Shown here piece after piece: positions 25,164-33,759 of a stretch of DNA of 64,000 nucleotides. The DNA lies in assembly GCA_003243965.1 (NCBI GenBank), contig QHBO01000007.1, positions 1 to 64,000 of the forward strand, given 5' to 3'. Positions within the stretch are counted from its first letter, which is position 1. Each line of letters begins with the position of its first letter. The position numbers and the translations under genes are program-made. This DNA comes from Chloroflexota bacterium (GTDB lineage: Bacteria > Chloroflexota > Limnocylindria > QHBO01). Under the pieces are notes generated by a model that was given only the letters and a program-made list of their open reading frames with translations, was not told the origin of the DNA and made no database searches.

Positions 25164-25736
25164 TCAGGCCGGTCCGGCGTACAGCAGGCGCAGGACGAGG
25201 ACGGCCACCGCCACTCCCAACGCCGCGGAGGCCAGCGCCAACGGCGCACGCCGGGGATGGCGCGCGAACCGGTGGGCGATCGGCAGGCTTGCGAGCGTGC
25301 CGGCGAGCCCGGCGAGCGACGCCAGGGAGGCGTGGGCCAGGGACGGGGCACGGATGCCCGTCGCGGAGCCCGACGTCAGCCCGCCGACGAGAACGCTTCC
25401 CAGCGCCGCGAACAGCGCGGCGCCGAGCGTTGCGGCAACGGCGCGAGCGGCACCCCGCTGCGTCAGGCCGGTGAGCGTGCCCCCCACCACGATGGCGGCT
25501 CCCAGGAGCCACGTGCCGGCCTCCGGGCCGCCGACGCTGCGCGGGGGCCAGCCGATGAACCAGGCCAGCGCGACGAGCGGGGCCAGGAGCATGCCGCCCG
25601 CGGCCGCCCAGGTCAGCGGCCGGGTCCAGTCTTCGGGCTCCTCCGGCGGGACCACGGCGCCCAGCCGGACGCTGACCGGGACGCCGTCGAGCTCCGGGCT
25701 CGCGTCGTCGCCCGCCGACCGGCGGTCAGGCGGCAA
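25164..25736 (-). CDS. Hypothetical membrane protein coupled to the CysRS-like gene
   Basis: About 190 residues from a TTG start at 25736, which overlaps the stop of the CysRS-like gene by 11 bases. Five hydrophobic segments are visible (LTWAAAGGMLLAPLVALAWF; TWLLGAAIVVGGTL; AVAATLGAALFAALGSVLVG; LAGLAGTLASLPIA; LALASAALGVAVAVLVLRLL). The amino acid use is Ala/Gly/Leu-rich. No family recognised. An ATG upstream would require long overlap with the synthetase, so the TTG is preferred. The coupling suggests co-expression, not a shared reaction. Confidence 0.6.
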   Translation of the reverse strand: MPPDRRSAGDDASPELDGVPVSVRLGAVVPPEEPEDWTRPLTWAAAGGMLLAPLVALAWFIGWPPRSVGGPEAGTWLLGAAIVVGGTLTGLTQRGAARAVAATLGAALFAALGSVLVGGLTSGSATGIRAPSLAHASLASLAGLAGTLASLPIAHRFARHPRRAPLALASAALGVAVAVLVLRLLYAGPA

Positions 25737-27003
25737 CGGGCGCCTCTGCCTCCCGAGCGCTCGGCACGGTAACCAGCCGCAGCCCCAGGATGCGAGCGCC
25801 CAGCTCGCGGACCATCCAGCCGGCCTGGGCGGCGAGGGGGCCATCATCCGCCGAGTTGCAGATCGCGGCCAGCGCGTGCAGCTCGGGTAGCGCCGCAGGC
25901 GTGTCGAGATCGTTGTCCATGGCGGCCAGGAACCGGGCGCGATGTTCGGCCACGGCCGGGGCGAGTGTCGCCGGATCGGTCAGTGTCGACCCCATCGGCT
26001 CGAGCTCCTCGGCACGGCGGCAGGCCTGGCGAAGCCGCGCAGACTGGAGCGCCGAAGCCTCGAGATCCGCCTCCTCGTACTCGACCTCGTCGCCGTAGTG
26101 ATGGGAGACGAGGTAGTGGCGCACCGCGTCGCCCGGGAAGGAGGCCAGCAGCTCGCGGACGAGGACCAGGTTGCCGAGCGACTTGCTCATCTTCTCGCCC
26201 CGGTAGCGCAGCATTCCGGCATGCATCCAGTGCCGGACGAACGGTCGCTTGCCGGTCGCCCCCTCGCTCTGGGCGATCTCCGACTCGTGGTGCGGGAAGA
26301 TGAGGTCGGCCCCGCCGCCGTGAATCTCGAACTGCTCGCCAAGGTACGCCATGCTCATCGCCGAACACTCGATGTGCCAGCCGGGCCGCCCGGGTCCCCA
26401 CGGGGATGGCCACTGCGGCTCGTCCGGCGCCGACGGCTGCCAGAGGACGAAGTCGAGCGGGTTCCGCTTGCCGGGCATCTCCGGGATGTTCCCGCGCTCG
26501 TTGGCGATCGGCAGCATCGCATCGCGCGGAAGCTTCGAGAGCTCCCCGTAGCGGGGGTCCGAATCGACCTCAAAATAGACGTGCCCCGCTGCCGCGTACG
26601 CGTGGCCGCGCTCGAGCAGGCGCGCGATCAGCTCCTGCATCTGCCCGGTGTGCTGGGTGGCCCGCGGATAGTGGGTCGGCGGCAGCCAGTTGAGCGACGC
26701 CATCTCGGTCAGGAACGTGGTCAGGTGGCGATTCCCGAGCTCGAGGTAGTCCTCCCCGAGCTCCCGGGCGCGGCGCAGCATGTCGTCGTCGACATCGGTC
26801 AGGTTCTGCACATACGTGACCTCGTGCCCGAGATACCGCAGGTAGCGATGCAGGACGTCGAAGCTCACGAACGTGAAGGCGTGACCCAGGTGTCCGGTGT
26901 CGTACGGCGTCACGCCGCACACGTACAGACCGATCGGTCGGCCGCCGATCGGCTCGAAGGCGTGCACGGCGTCACGCCGCGTATCGAACAGGGAGAGGCT
27001 CAC
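25726..27003 (-). CDS. Class I cysteinyl-tRNA synthetase/MshC-like cysteine ligase
   Basis: 425 residues. Class I catalytic core: [20 protein letters not shown] (HIGH-type GHLGH with the first zinc Cys), [14 protein letters not shown] (second Cys), [14 protein letters not shown] (His/Glu zinc ligands), [11 protein letters not shown] (KMSKS). Some features favour MshC, the mycothiol cysteine ligase: CGVTPYD in place of [19 protein letters not shown], and the short length without the CysRS C-terminal hairpin. Others ([21 protein letters not shown] and the [12 protein letters not shown] helices) favour CysRS. Call left open. GTG start with TAGAAT 6 nt upstream. Confidence 0.8.
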   Translation of the reverse strand: MSLSLFDTRRDAVHAFEPIGGRPIGLYVCGVTPYDTGHLGHAFTFVSFDVLHRYLRYLGHEVTYVQNLTDVDDDMLRRARELGEDYLELGNRHLTTFLTEMASLNWLPPTHYPRATQHTGQMQELIARLLERGHAYAAAGHVYFEVDSDPRYGELSKLPRDAMLPIANERGNIPEMPGKRNPLDFVLWQPSAPDEPQWPSPWGPGRPGWHIECSAMSMAYLGEQFEIHGGGADLIFPHHESEIAQSEGATGKRPFVRHWMHAGMLRYRGEKMSKSLGNLVLVRELLASFPGDAVRHYLVSHHYGDEVEYEEADLEASALQSARLRQACRRAEELEPMGSTLTDPATLAPAVAEHRARFLAAMDNDLDTPAALPELHALAAICNSADDGPLAAQAGWMVRELGARILGLRLVTVPSAREAEAPVAA

Positions 27004-27009
27004 CCCCGG

Positions 27010-27015
27010 ATTCTA
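27010..27015 (-). promoter_or_regulatory. -10 element (TAGAAT) of the CysRS-like gene
   Basis: TAGAAT on the minus strand ends 6 nt before GTG 27003, a leaderless arrangement. Confidence 0.45.
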
Positions 27016-27118
27016 GAGGCGCGTGGCGGATAGGTCTTGCCGCGGGCGTCACGCCGACACCGGCGGCAACCGGCTCTGGTTGGCGCCTGCCTCTCACCGC
27101 CCCGCCGGCGCGGGCTGC

Positions 27119-27508
27119 TCAGCCCGAAGCGCTCCTCGTTCCGCCGGCGCGCCCCGTACCGCCGGCGGCCGCCGACTGACCGCGCCTGCGGCGACGGACC
27201 TGCTGCATCACCCCGACCCGCTTCAGGAGGGCGGGGACGTTGACCGCCCACCCAACGCCCAACGGCCGATCGGTCAGGACCCGGTCGCTCGACGGGTTCC
27301 AGTAGGCGGTCCGCAGGCGCTCCATGGTGGGCAGTCGGAAGTCGTACGGGACGACGCCGAACAGCCGGCCCTCCCAGGTGCGCTCCTGCGGCGGCTTGCG
27401 CAACTCCCTGTAAACGGCCCCCACGACGGCCAGGAGTGCGGCGGTGCGGATCAGGCCGACCAGGTCGGCGATCTCGTCGCGGATCGTTCGTAGCATGTCG
27501 CGTCTCAT
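27119..27508 (-). CDS. DUF5808-like small protein
   Basis: 129 residues. A hydrophobic stretch near residues 14-33 (ADLVGLIRTAALLAVVGAVY) is followed by a segment matching DUF5808: AYWNPSSDRVLTDRPLGVGW, then AVNVPALLKRVG, like the family's 'YyNPdDprlfVpkr.G.GwtlNf'. The C-terminal 25 residues are Arg/Gly-rich and low complexity. Function unknown; family members are small membrane-associated proteins. ATG 27508, with ATG 27496 as alternative. Confidence 0.7.
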   Translation of the reverse strand: MRRDMLRTIRDEIADLVGLIRTAALLAVVGAVYRELRKPPQERTWEGRLFGVVPYDFRLPTMERLRTAYWNPSSDRVLTDRPLGVGWAVNVPALLKRVGVMQQVRRRRRGQSAAAGGTGRAGGTRSASG

Positions 27509-27545
27509 CGCAATTGACGTGCCGCAGCGGCGCGACTTCGGACGC

Positions 27546-28766
27546 TCAGGGGATGTGGACGATCACTCCCGATGCCCCGAGGTGTGCGGCGATGGCTGCC
27601 AGGAGCCGCTCGATCGCGGGCCCGATGAGCTGGCGGAAGGCCAGCAGGCGGGCGTCGAGCCGCGCCCCCGGATCGCCGAGGATCTGCCCGAAGACCGACG
27701 AGGAGCGATCGATACGGTCAAGTCCCGCCAGGACATGAAGGGCGCTCATGCCACGTGGCCAGCTCCCCTCCGTCGTCCGAGCCGGCGGTGCATCGACCCC
27801 GGCCACCGGCTCCGCGGAAACGACGCTAGCCTGGGGAATCGGCGCCGGTGCGGCGGGTGGTGTGGCGGCCGACGCGAGCGGCAGCTGACCCCCTCCGGGG
27901 AGCTGCTGGTCCGGCAGCGGTGCCACCGCCGGCGCCGGGAGCGGAGTTGGCATCGCCGTGCGGCTCGGCATGGGGAGAAGCGTGGCACGCGGTGTCCCCA
28001 CCGGCGCGGCCGTCGGGCTCGATCGGGGCGGTCCGGAACCGCGGGGCGTGGCGGTCGGTGTCGGACGGGAGGTGGCCACCGGGATCGGCGTCGGCGCTGG
28101 TGTCGGGCGCTGGGTCGCGATCGGCGTGGCTGGGGGTGACCCGATCGGCCCGCCACCGGCAACGGTCACACCGGGATAGTAGTACGCAGCCAGGATGGCG
28201 CTCGCTGCGCGGCCAGCCAGACCGCAGGCCTGCGTTCCCCACTGGTACATGCGCCAGCCGTTCGCATTCGCCGCACAGCGCTCTCCGGGCCATCCGGCGT
28301 TGTAGTAGGTCGGGAAGAGGCGTCCATCTTTCAGGACGCGGGTCGCCCAGGTGGAGTCAACCGCGGCCGCCGCGGTTGACCACGTCGGCGCCGATGGGTC
28401 ATACACCTGGTCGTAGCCGTCGTCGCGCACGTCGAGGCACTCGCTGGCGGAATTCGTGAATCCCCGCCAGTGCAGGACCTGGTACCACGCGTAGCTCTTG
28501 ACCGCCACCGCGCCCGCCTGCAGGGATGCCGCGCTCCAGGAACCGATCCACTCCCGCGACAGCACGTTCTTCACGTACCTCCGAAAGTCGACCGTCTCGA
28601 CGGCCCCGGTCGCAACCCGATAGACCCGGATGCTCGGCGGCGGCACGACCTCCGAGACCCAGCCGCTGCAACTGGCGGCGGCGATCGGCGGCGCGACGTT
28701 CGGAGCGGCCGCGGCGAGCAGCATGACGGCGGCGAGTGTCGCCGCCACCGATGGTCTGGAAGTCAT
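27546..28766 (-). CDS. Secreted SpoIID/LytB-domain protein
   Basis: 406 residues. Signal peptide (residues 1-31), then a SpoIID domain (about 45-200): VDFRRYVKNVLSREW, the family core with its invariant 'yV.gVl..Em', AGAVAVKSYAWYQVL, and YYNAGWPGERCAANANGW. SpoIID-like domains act on denuded peptidoglycan (lytic transglycosylase in sporulation) or modify amidases. A long Pro/Thr linker (about 210-300) precedes a small C-terminal helical domain (LAGLDRIDRSS to the end) of unknown role. TAGCGT 8 nt before ATG 28766. Confidence 0.8.
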   Translation of the reverse strand: MTSRPSVAATLAAVMLLAAAAPNVAPPIAAASCSGWVSEVVPPPSIRVYRVATGAVETVDFRRYVKNVLSREWIGSWSAASLQAGAVAVKSYAWYQVLHWRGFTNSASECLDVRDDGYDQVYDPSAPTWSTAAAAVDSTWATRVLKDGRLFPTYYNAGWPGERCAANANGWRMYQWGTQACGLAGRAASAILAAYYYPGVTVAGGGPIGSPPATPIATQRPTPAPTPIPVATSRPTPTATPRGSGPPRSSPTAAPVGTPRATLLPMPSRTAMPTPLPAPAVAPLPDQQLPGGGQLPLASAATPPAAPAPIPQASVVSAEPVAGVDAPPARTTEGSWPRGMSALHVLAGLDRIDRSSSVFGQILGDPGARLDARLLAFRQLIGPAIERLLAAIAAHLGASGVIVHIP

Positions 28767-28774
28767 CGTCGCCG

Positions 28775-28780
28775 ACGCTA
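28775..28780 (-). promoter_or_regulatory. -10 element (TAGCGT) of the SpoIID-domain gene
   Basis: TAGCGT on the minus strand ends 8 nt before ATG 28766. Confidence 0.35.
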
Positions 28781-28832
28781 GCGGCTGGCGTCCGCGCGAT
28801 CACCCGACCGAACGTACTAGCCGTCCCGGCGG

Positions 28833-29705
28833 TCAGCGCCAGCGGAAGATGCGCTCACGCACGGTGGTGAATCCGAGCTGAAGGCAGAGCGCCTCGAAGT
28901 CCTGCTGCGGGACGCCGCGCCACTCCAGGGCAGCCAGATCCGAGTCGATCGCGGCATCGGCATTCAGGGTTGCCAGGCGTCGGAAGAGCAGAGCCCGCGG
29001 GCGCTCGTCGTTGAGGACCGATGAGAGACGGCCCGCGTTGCGCACGTCGAGGTGCCAGTCCCGCGGATCGTCCGGCACGGCCTCGATATGCCCAAAGCGC
29101 CTGAGCACGGCCGCCGCCGATTTGGCGCCCCAGCCCGGCAGCCCCGGAAAGCCGTCCGCGGCGTCGCCGACCAGCGCGAGGTAGTCGGGGATCGAGGCGG
29201 GCGAGACGCCGAACTTGGCGAGCACTCCCTCCTCGTCATAGGTCTTGCGTCGTATCCGATCGCGCAGCACAACCTGCTGGCCGCGGACGCACTGGGCCAG
29301 GTCCTTGTCGACGCTGCAGATCACCACCTGCTCGACATCGGGCAGATCCGCACAGCGACGGACGGCGGTGGCGATCGCGTCGTCCGCCTCGTCCTCGACC
29401 ATCGGCCAGGTGGTGATGCCCAGCGCGCGTAGCGCCCGTTCCGCATCGCGGAACTGGACGAGCAGGTCTGCCGGAACGCCGGCGCTGGTCTTGTAGCCGG
29501 GATACAGATCGTTCCGCCAGCTCTCGATCACGTAGTCGGTGGCCGCGGCGATGTGCGTCACGTCCGGCTCGCGGAGCAGGGCGAGCATCGAGTCGATGAG
29601 GCCGCGGACCGCGTTCACCGGGCGTCCGTCGGGGCCCCGCTCGGCCGGGCGAGAGTAATACGCTCGGAACAGTTCGAATGTCGCGTCGACGAGATGCAGC
29701 TTCAC
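28833..29705 (-). CDS. 5'-3' exonuclease (PolA/FEN nuclease domain)
   Basis: 290 residues. A stand-alone flap/5' nuclease like the N-terminal domain of DNA polymerase I. Acidic metal ligands in HLVDATFELFRAYY, MVEDEADDAIATAVRR and ICSVDKDLAQCV. The helix-hairpin-helix is in LALVGDAADGFPGLPGWGAK. Works on RNA primers or flaps in replication and repair. Start chosen at GTG 29705 (MKLHLVDATFELFRA fits family N-termini). The ATG at 29714 falls inside a TAGGAT hexamer whose spacing to the GTG is 7 nt, so an ATG start is unlikely. Confidence 0.88.
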   Translation of the reverse strand: MKLHLVDATFELFRAYYSRPAERGPDGRPVNAVRGLIDSMLALLREPDVTHIAAATDYVIESWRNDLYPGYKTSAGVPADLLVQFRDAERALRALGITTWPMVEDEADDAIATAVRRCADLPDVEQVVICSVDKDLAQCVRGQQVVLRDRIRRKTYDEEGVLAKFGVSPASIPDYLALVGDAADGFPGLPGWGAKSAAAVLRRFGHIEAVPDDPRDWHLDVRNAGRLSSVLNDERPRALLFRRLATLNADAAIDSDLAALEWRGVPQQDFEALCLQLGFTTVRERIFRWR

Positions 29706-29712
29706 GTCAGGC

Positions 29713-29718
29713 ATCCTA
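29713..29718 (-). promoter_or_regulatory. -10 element (TAGGAT) of the exonuclease gene
   Basis: TAGGAT on the minus strand ends 7 nt before GTG 29705 and overlaps the alternative ATG at 29714, which decides the start. Confidence 0.45.
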
Positions 29719-29927
29719 CCGGTGCAGGCTTCGCGAGCCCGGTGGTAAGCAGGCGGTAAGCGGGTGATAAGCGGCGGGGTGCCATGATCCCGCCCGCGCG
29801 GGCGGCGACGTGCGTGCCCTGCGCTGTCGGTCCGGGGGTCTGAATCGGGCCGACGGCTCGCGCCGCCGCCCCGCGAATCGCCTCGGTTCTGCGTGCCAGA
29901 CGCTGGGCGACGGCAGGCCGCTCAGCC

Positions 29928-30104
29928 TTGACAGCCTGCGGCTTCCTGGCCTACCTGGCCGGATGGATCATGGCGCTCGGAGCGATCACCCTCTACGCGC
30001 TCCGCACCCGCAGCGATCCCGTGGTCGTCACGCGCGCGGAGCCGGTCGTCGCGGTCGCCCCGCCACCCGAGCAGCCTCCCGCGCCGCAACCGCCGGCGCC
30101 GTAG
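29928..30104 (+). CDS. Possible small single-span membrane protein (58 residues)
   Basis: A TTG at 29928 (or ATG 29970) opens a frame ending at TAG 30102-30104. From the TTG there is one hydrophobic segment, ACGFLAYLAGWIMALGAITL, then YALRTRSDPVVVTRAEP and a Pro-rich tail. The upstream frame is closed by a TGA at 29841. It sits in an otherwise empty 420-base gap between the exonuclease and mutase genes. No strong ribosome site, no family. The membrane-then-Pro-rich pattern is the only support. Confidence 0.3.
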   Translation: MTACGFLAYLAGWIMALGAITLYALRTRSDPVVVTRAEPVVAVAPPPEQPPAPQPPAP

Positions 30105-30126
30105 GGAAGCGGCAGCCCGCCGCGCC

Positions 30127-31872
30127 TTAGACCGCCAGAGGCTCCCGGAACTCGCCGTACACGCGGCGCAGCAGCCCGCACATCTCGCCGACGGTCGCGT
30201 ACGCGCGCACCGCCTCGACGATGGCCGGCATGAGGTTCACATCCCCGTGGCGCGCCTCCTCGTGCAGCCGGCGCAGCGCGGCGGCGTGGACGTCCGCATC
30301 CCGCTCGGCACGGATCCGTGCCAGGCGGTCGAGATGCCGTCGCTCCTGCTCCGCGGAGATCGTGAGCAGCGGGATGCGCGCCTCCTCGTTCGGGTCGGCG
30401 TGTCGCGTGACACCCACGATCTCCCGCTCGTGGGCCTCCAGCTCGCGCGTCTGCTCGTAGGCGGCATCGGCGATCTCGGCCTGCGGGAAACCGGCTTCCA
30501 GGGCGGCGACCATGCCGCCCATCTGGTCGATGCGGGCGATGTACTCCCACGCACGCTGCTCGGTCTGGTTGGTGAGCGTCTCGACGAAGTACGAGCCGGC
30601 GAGCGGGTCGACGGTGTTGGCGACGCCCGACTCCTCGGCCAGGATCTGCTGCTGCCGCAGGGCGAGGAGGGCCGCATCCTCAGAGGGAACCGCCCAGGCT
30701 TCGTCGTACGCATCGGTATGCAGGCTCTGGGTGCCGCCGAGGACTCCGGCGAGCGCCTGGATGGCGACCCGAGTCAGATTGTTGAGTGGCTGCTGCGCGG
30801 TCAGCGACACGCCCGCGGTCTGTGTGTGGAAGCGCATCCAGGTGGAGCGCTCGTTCTCCGCCCCGAAGCGCTCCCGCGAGAGCTTGTACCAGATCCGTCG
30901 CGCGGCGCGGAACTTGGCGATCTCCTCGAAGAAGTCGTTGTGACTGTTGAAGAAGAACGACAGTCGGGGAGCGAAGTCGTCGAAGCGCAGGCCGCGCGCC
31001 AGGGCGTCTTCGACGTAGGCGATGCCGTCGGCGATGGTGAAGGCCAGCTCCTGCACCGCGGTCGAGCCGGCCTCCCGAATGTGGTAGCCGCTGATGCTGA
31101 TCGTGTTCCAGCGCGGCATCTCCCGCGTGCCGAACTCGACGGTATCGGTCACCAGCTTCAGGGAGGGGCCGGGCGGGAAGATGTACTCCTTCTGGGCAAT
31201 GAACTCCTTGAGGATGTCGTTCTGCAGCGTGCCGGACAGCTGGGCGCGCGGAACGCCCATCTTCTCGGCGGCGACGATGTACATCGCCCAGATCATGGCT
31301 GCCGGGGAGTTGATGGTCATCGAGGTCGAGATCTCGCCGACCGGCAGGTCGGCGAGCAGCAGCTCCATGTCGGCCAGGCTGCTGACCGCCACGCCGCATG
31401 TCCCGAACTCGCCCTCGGCGAGCGGCTCGTCATGGTCGTAGCCGTACAGGGTCGGCATGTCATAGGCGATCGACAGCCCCGTTCCGCCGGCGGCGATCAG
31501 CTTCTTGAATCGGTCGTTGGTGTCCTCCGCGGTCCCGAAGCCGGCGAACATGCGCATCGTCCACAGGCGGCCCCGGTGTCCGGTGGGATGGATACCGCGC
31601 GTGTACGGCGGTTCGCCGGGGAGACCGAGGTCGTCGATCTCGTCCCACGTCGGTGAGCCATCGGCGGGACTGAACCGATACCGCGGCCGGTCGCGGTCAG
31701 GATCGTTGGCCGGATCGGCGAGGTGCGCCGGGGTATACACGCGCTCGATCTCGACGCCGCTCTGGGTGATGAATCGCGACTTGCGCTCCGGCGACTTCTC
31801 GAGCACCGGCTCCAGGCGCTGCTCGCGCCAGATCCGCTCGTGCTCAGACCATCGGTCCGTCCGCCTGCTCAT
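30127..31872 (-). CDS. Methylmalonyl-CoA mutase large (substrate-binding) subunit
   Basis: 581 residues, the TIM-barrel part of adenosylcobalamin-dependent acyl-CoA mutase without the B12-binding domain. Seen: [78 protein letters not shown] and [15 protein letters not shown], all core signatures. It needs a separate cobalamin subunit; the matching 150-residue chain and MeaB are at 46.2-47.6 kb. Interconverts methylmalonyl- and succinyl-CoA (other branched acyl-CoA mutases look similar). ATG 31872; the longer frame upstream is non-homologous. Confidence 0.92.
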   Translation of the reverse strand: MSRRTDRWSEHERIWREQRLEPVLEKSPERKSRFITQSGVEIERVYTPAHLADPANDPDRDRPRYRFSPADGSPTWDEIDDLGLPGEPPYTRGIHPTGHRGRLWTMRMFAGFGTAEDTNDRFKKLIAAGGTGLSIAYDMPTLYGYDHDEPLAEGEFGTCGVAVSSLADMELLLADLPVGEISTSMTINSPAAMIWAMYIVAAEKMGVPRAQLSGTLQNDILKEFIAQKEYIFPPGPSLKLVTDTVEFGTREMPRWNTISISGYHIREAGSTAVQELAFTIADGIAYVEDALARGLRFDDFAPRLSFFFNSHNDFFEEIAKFRAARRIWYKLSRERFGAENERSTWMRFHTQTAGVSLTAQQPLNNLTRVAIQALAGVLGGTQSLHTDAYDEAWAVPSEDAALLALRQQQILAEESGVANTVDPLAGSYFVETLTNQTEQRAWEYIARIDQMGGMVAALEAGFPQAEIADAAYEQTRELEAHEREIVGVTRHADPNEEARIPLLTISAEQERRHLDRLARIRAERDADVHAAALRRLHEEARHGDVNLMPAIVEAVRAYATVGEMCGLLRRVYGEFREPLAV

Positions 31873-32232
31873 CACGCGCAGTCTGCGGGGTGGACCGATG
31901 TGTCCGCAAGCGGACGGGCGTCGCGGGCCGCGACTCGCCGATGCCGAATCCCGCCCAGTGAGCAACCAACAGTCGAACGCCTGCGGCACCTCACGTTGCG
32001 GGGCGAGTTGCCTGTGCGTTGAGCAGGCGGATCGCCGAGACCACCTGCAGGTGGTACCCCTTGGCCACCTTGCGCAACCGACGGGAATTCGAGGGTCGAC
32101 CCTCCGATCCAGAGCCTCCTGCCGGTCAGCTGCGCAGCCCGCGGGAGGAGGGGGACGATCGATGGCCGGCGCCACCCGGTGCGCCATCTCGACCGCAGCG
32201 TTCCCCCCCCCTCGCCGGTGCTGACCACGGCC
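31873..32232. other. 360-base intergenic stretch between mutase and GDH-paralogue genes
   Basis: No convincing gene. It holds a run of nine C (32203-32211), a CAGACT hexamer 7 nt before the mutase ATG that could be its -10 box, and a 28-codon minus-strand frame (TTG 32077 to TGA 31991) whose translation is protein-like ([20 protein letters not shown]). I looked for a cobalamin riboswitch ahead of the mutase and did not find its conserved core. Confidence 0.5.
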
Positions 32233-33501
32233 TTAGGGGTAGAGGCCGCGCAGCTGCGTCGCCTCCGCCACGCGAGACACGGCGACCATCATCGCGGCGC
32301 TGCGCAGGTCGACCTTCTCCTTGTGGGCCATGCGGTGGACGTCCGCGAAGGCCGCATCCATGATCCGATCCAGATCGGCGGCGATCTCCGCATCGGTCCA
32401 GAAGAAGGACTGAATGTCCTGGACCCACTCGAAGTAGCCGACCACCAGCCCGCCGGCGTTGCACAAGATGTCCGGGATCAGCATCAGGCCGCGCTCGGCG
32501 AGGATCACGTCCGCCTCCGGAGTCGATGCGCCGTTCGCCGCCTCGGCGATGATCCGGGCCCTGACCTTCCCGGCATTTGCGGCGGTGAGCTGCTGCTGAA
32601 GGCCCGCGGGGACGAGGATGTCGCAGTCGAGCTCGAACACCTCGTCCTTGGAGATCGCGTCGCCCCCCCCGAAGCCGCGGAGCGCGTCATGCTCGTGCAT
32701 CCACGCCACGGCACGCGCGACATCGATGCCGCCGGCATTGCGGATCCCGTCCCGGTCGTCGGCGATGCCCACGATGCGGGCTCCCGCGGCGGAGAGCAGC
32801 TCGGCCACGGTGGTGCCGACCCGGCCGAAGCCCTGGACCACGGCCCGAGCGCCCTCGACGCTGATCCCCTCCGCCTGCGCCGCCGAGAGGATGGTGCGTA
32901 CTACTCCCCGGCTGGTCGCGATCCGCCGCCCGCGCGTGCCGCCGACCGCCAGCGGCTTGCCGGCGACGACGCCGGGAGCCGTGTAGCCGTGGTGCATCGA
33001 GTACGTGTCCATCATCCAGGCCATCGTCTGCGAGCCGGTGTTCACATCGGGGGCGGCGATGTCGCGCTCCGGGCCGATCAGCGGGCTGATCTCGGTGGTA
33101 TAGCGGCGGGTCAGCGCCTCGCGCTCGTGATCCGACAGCTTGCGGGGGTTGACGCGCACCCCGCCGGCCGCCCCGCCGAACGGGATCTGCACCAGCGCCG
33201 CGCGCCACGAGCTGAGCATCGCCAGCGCGCGCACCGTGTCGATCGTCAGCTGCGGGTGGTAGCGGATCCCGCCGGTCGCCGGTCCGCGGTTTATGTTGTG
33301 GTGCACCCGATAGCCGATGTAGACCTCGACGTGCCCATCGTCGTGCGTGACCGGAAAGGTGACGGTCAGCTCGCGCTTCGGCACGCGGAGGACGCGGCGC
33401 ATGCCGTCGTCGAGCTTCAGGCGGTCCGCGGCGCGGTCGAGCTCGAGCTGGGCGCCGGTCCACAGGTCCGCTCGACGGTCGGTGACCTGTGCGTCGGACA
33501 T
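32233..33501 (-). CDS. Glutamate dehydrogenase paralogue lacking the active-site lysines
   Basis: 422 residues, full-length Glu/Leu/Phe/Val dehydrogenase fold, aligning without gaps to the intact enzyme at 53354-54622. The three lysines that bind and activate substrate are all replaced: GPATGGIRYH has Thr76, SSWRAALVQ has Arg100 and PFGGAAGGV has Ala112, where the paralogue has Lys. The serine near the substrate carboxylate is Gly355 (VVGYFEW). The aspartate in APDVNT (152) and a Rossmann-type GFGRVG are kept. It is therefore predicted not to deaminate glutamate. A regulatory partner of the intact subunit, as in the Thermus GdhA/GdhB pair, is the favoured idea. AGGAG-type ribosome site before ATG 33501. 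Confidence 0.88.
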   Translation of the reverse strand: MSDAQVTDRRADLWTGAQLELDRAADRLKLDDGMRRVLRVPKRELTVTFPVTHDDGHVEVYIGYRVHHNINRGPATGGIRYHPQLTIDTVRALAMLSSWRAALVQIPFGGAAGGVRVNPRKLSDHEREALTRRYTTEISPLIGPERDIAAPDVNTGSQTMAWMMDTYSMHHGYTAPGVVAGKPLAVGGTRGRRIATSRGVVRTILSAAQAEGISVEGARAVVQGFGRVGTTVAELLSAAGARIVGIADDRDGIRNAGGIDVARAVAWMHEHDALRGFGGGDAISKDEVFELDCDILVPAGLQQQLTAANAGKVRARIIAEAANGASTPEADVILAERGLMLIPDILCNAGGLVVGYFEWVQDIQSFFWTDAEIAADLDRIMDAAFADVHRMAHKEKVDLRSAAMMVAVSRVAEATQLRGLYP

Positions 33502-33759
33502 CGATCGCTCCTTCCTGCGTGGCTGTCGCGCGCTTGTCGCCGCTGCGGGCCACTGGGTCTGCGGTTGCACGCCGCTGCGGCACACCTCGGCCGCGTGATG
33601 CTTGCGCCCGAAGGCTAGCGCGTTGCGTCAACCGCTGCCGTTCCGGACCGGCACCACGGCCCGGACCGGGGTGGCAAGATGGCGGCTCCACGTCAAGCCC
33701 CGGGCGCCGGTCGCGCCAACACCACGCGGCCCGGCGTCGCCCGCACGAGGAGAGCGCCA

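Noticed and set aside
32203..32211. Run of nine C near the end of the GDH paralogue as a frameshift or sequencing error
   Set aside because: It lies outside both neighbouring coding regions; the paralogue aligns end to end without gaps to its homologue.
31873..32232. Possible cobalamin riboswitch ahead of the B12-dependent mutase
   Set aside because: I looked for the B12 box and core on the minus strand; only short partial look-alikes (CACTGGGCGGG, CAGGTGGT) in the wrong arrangement were found.
32663..32670. Run of eight C inside the GDH paralogue as a frameshift
   Set aside because: It encodes Gly residues in frame, and sequence on both sides stays aligned with the intact enzyme.
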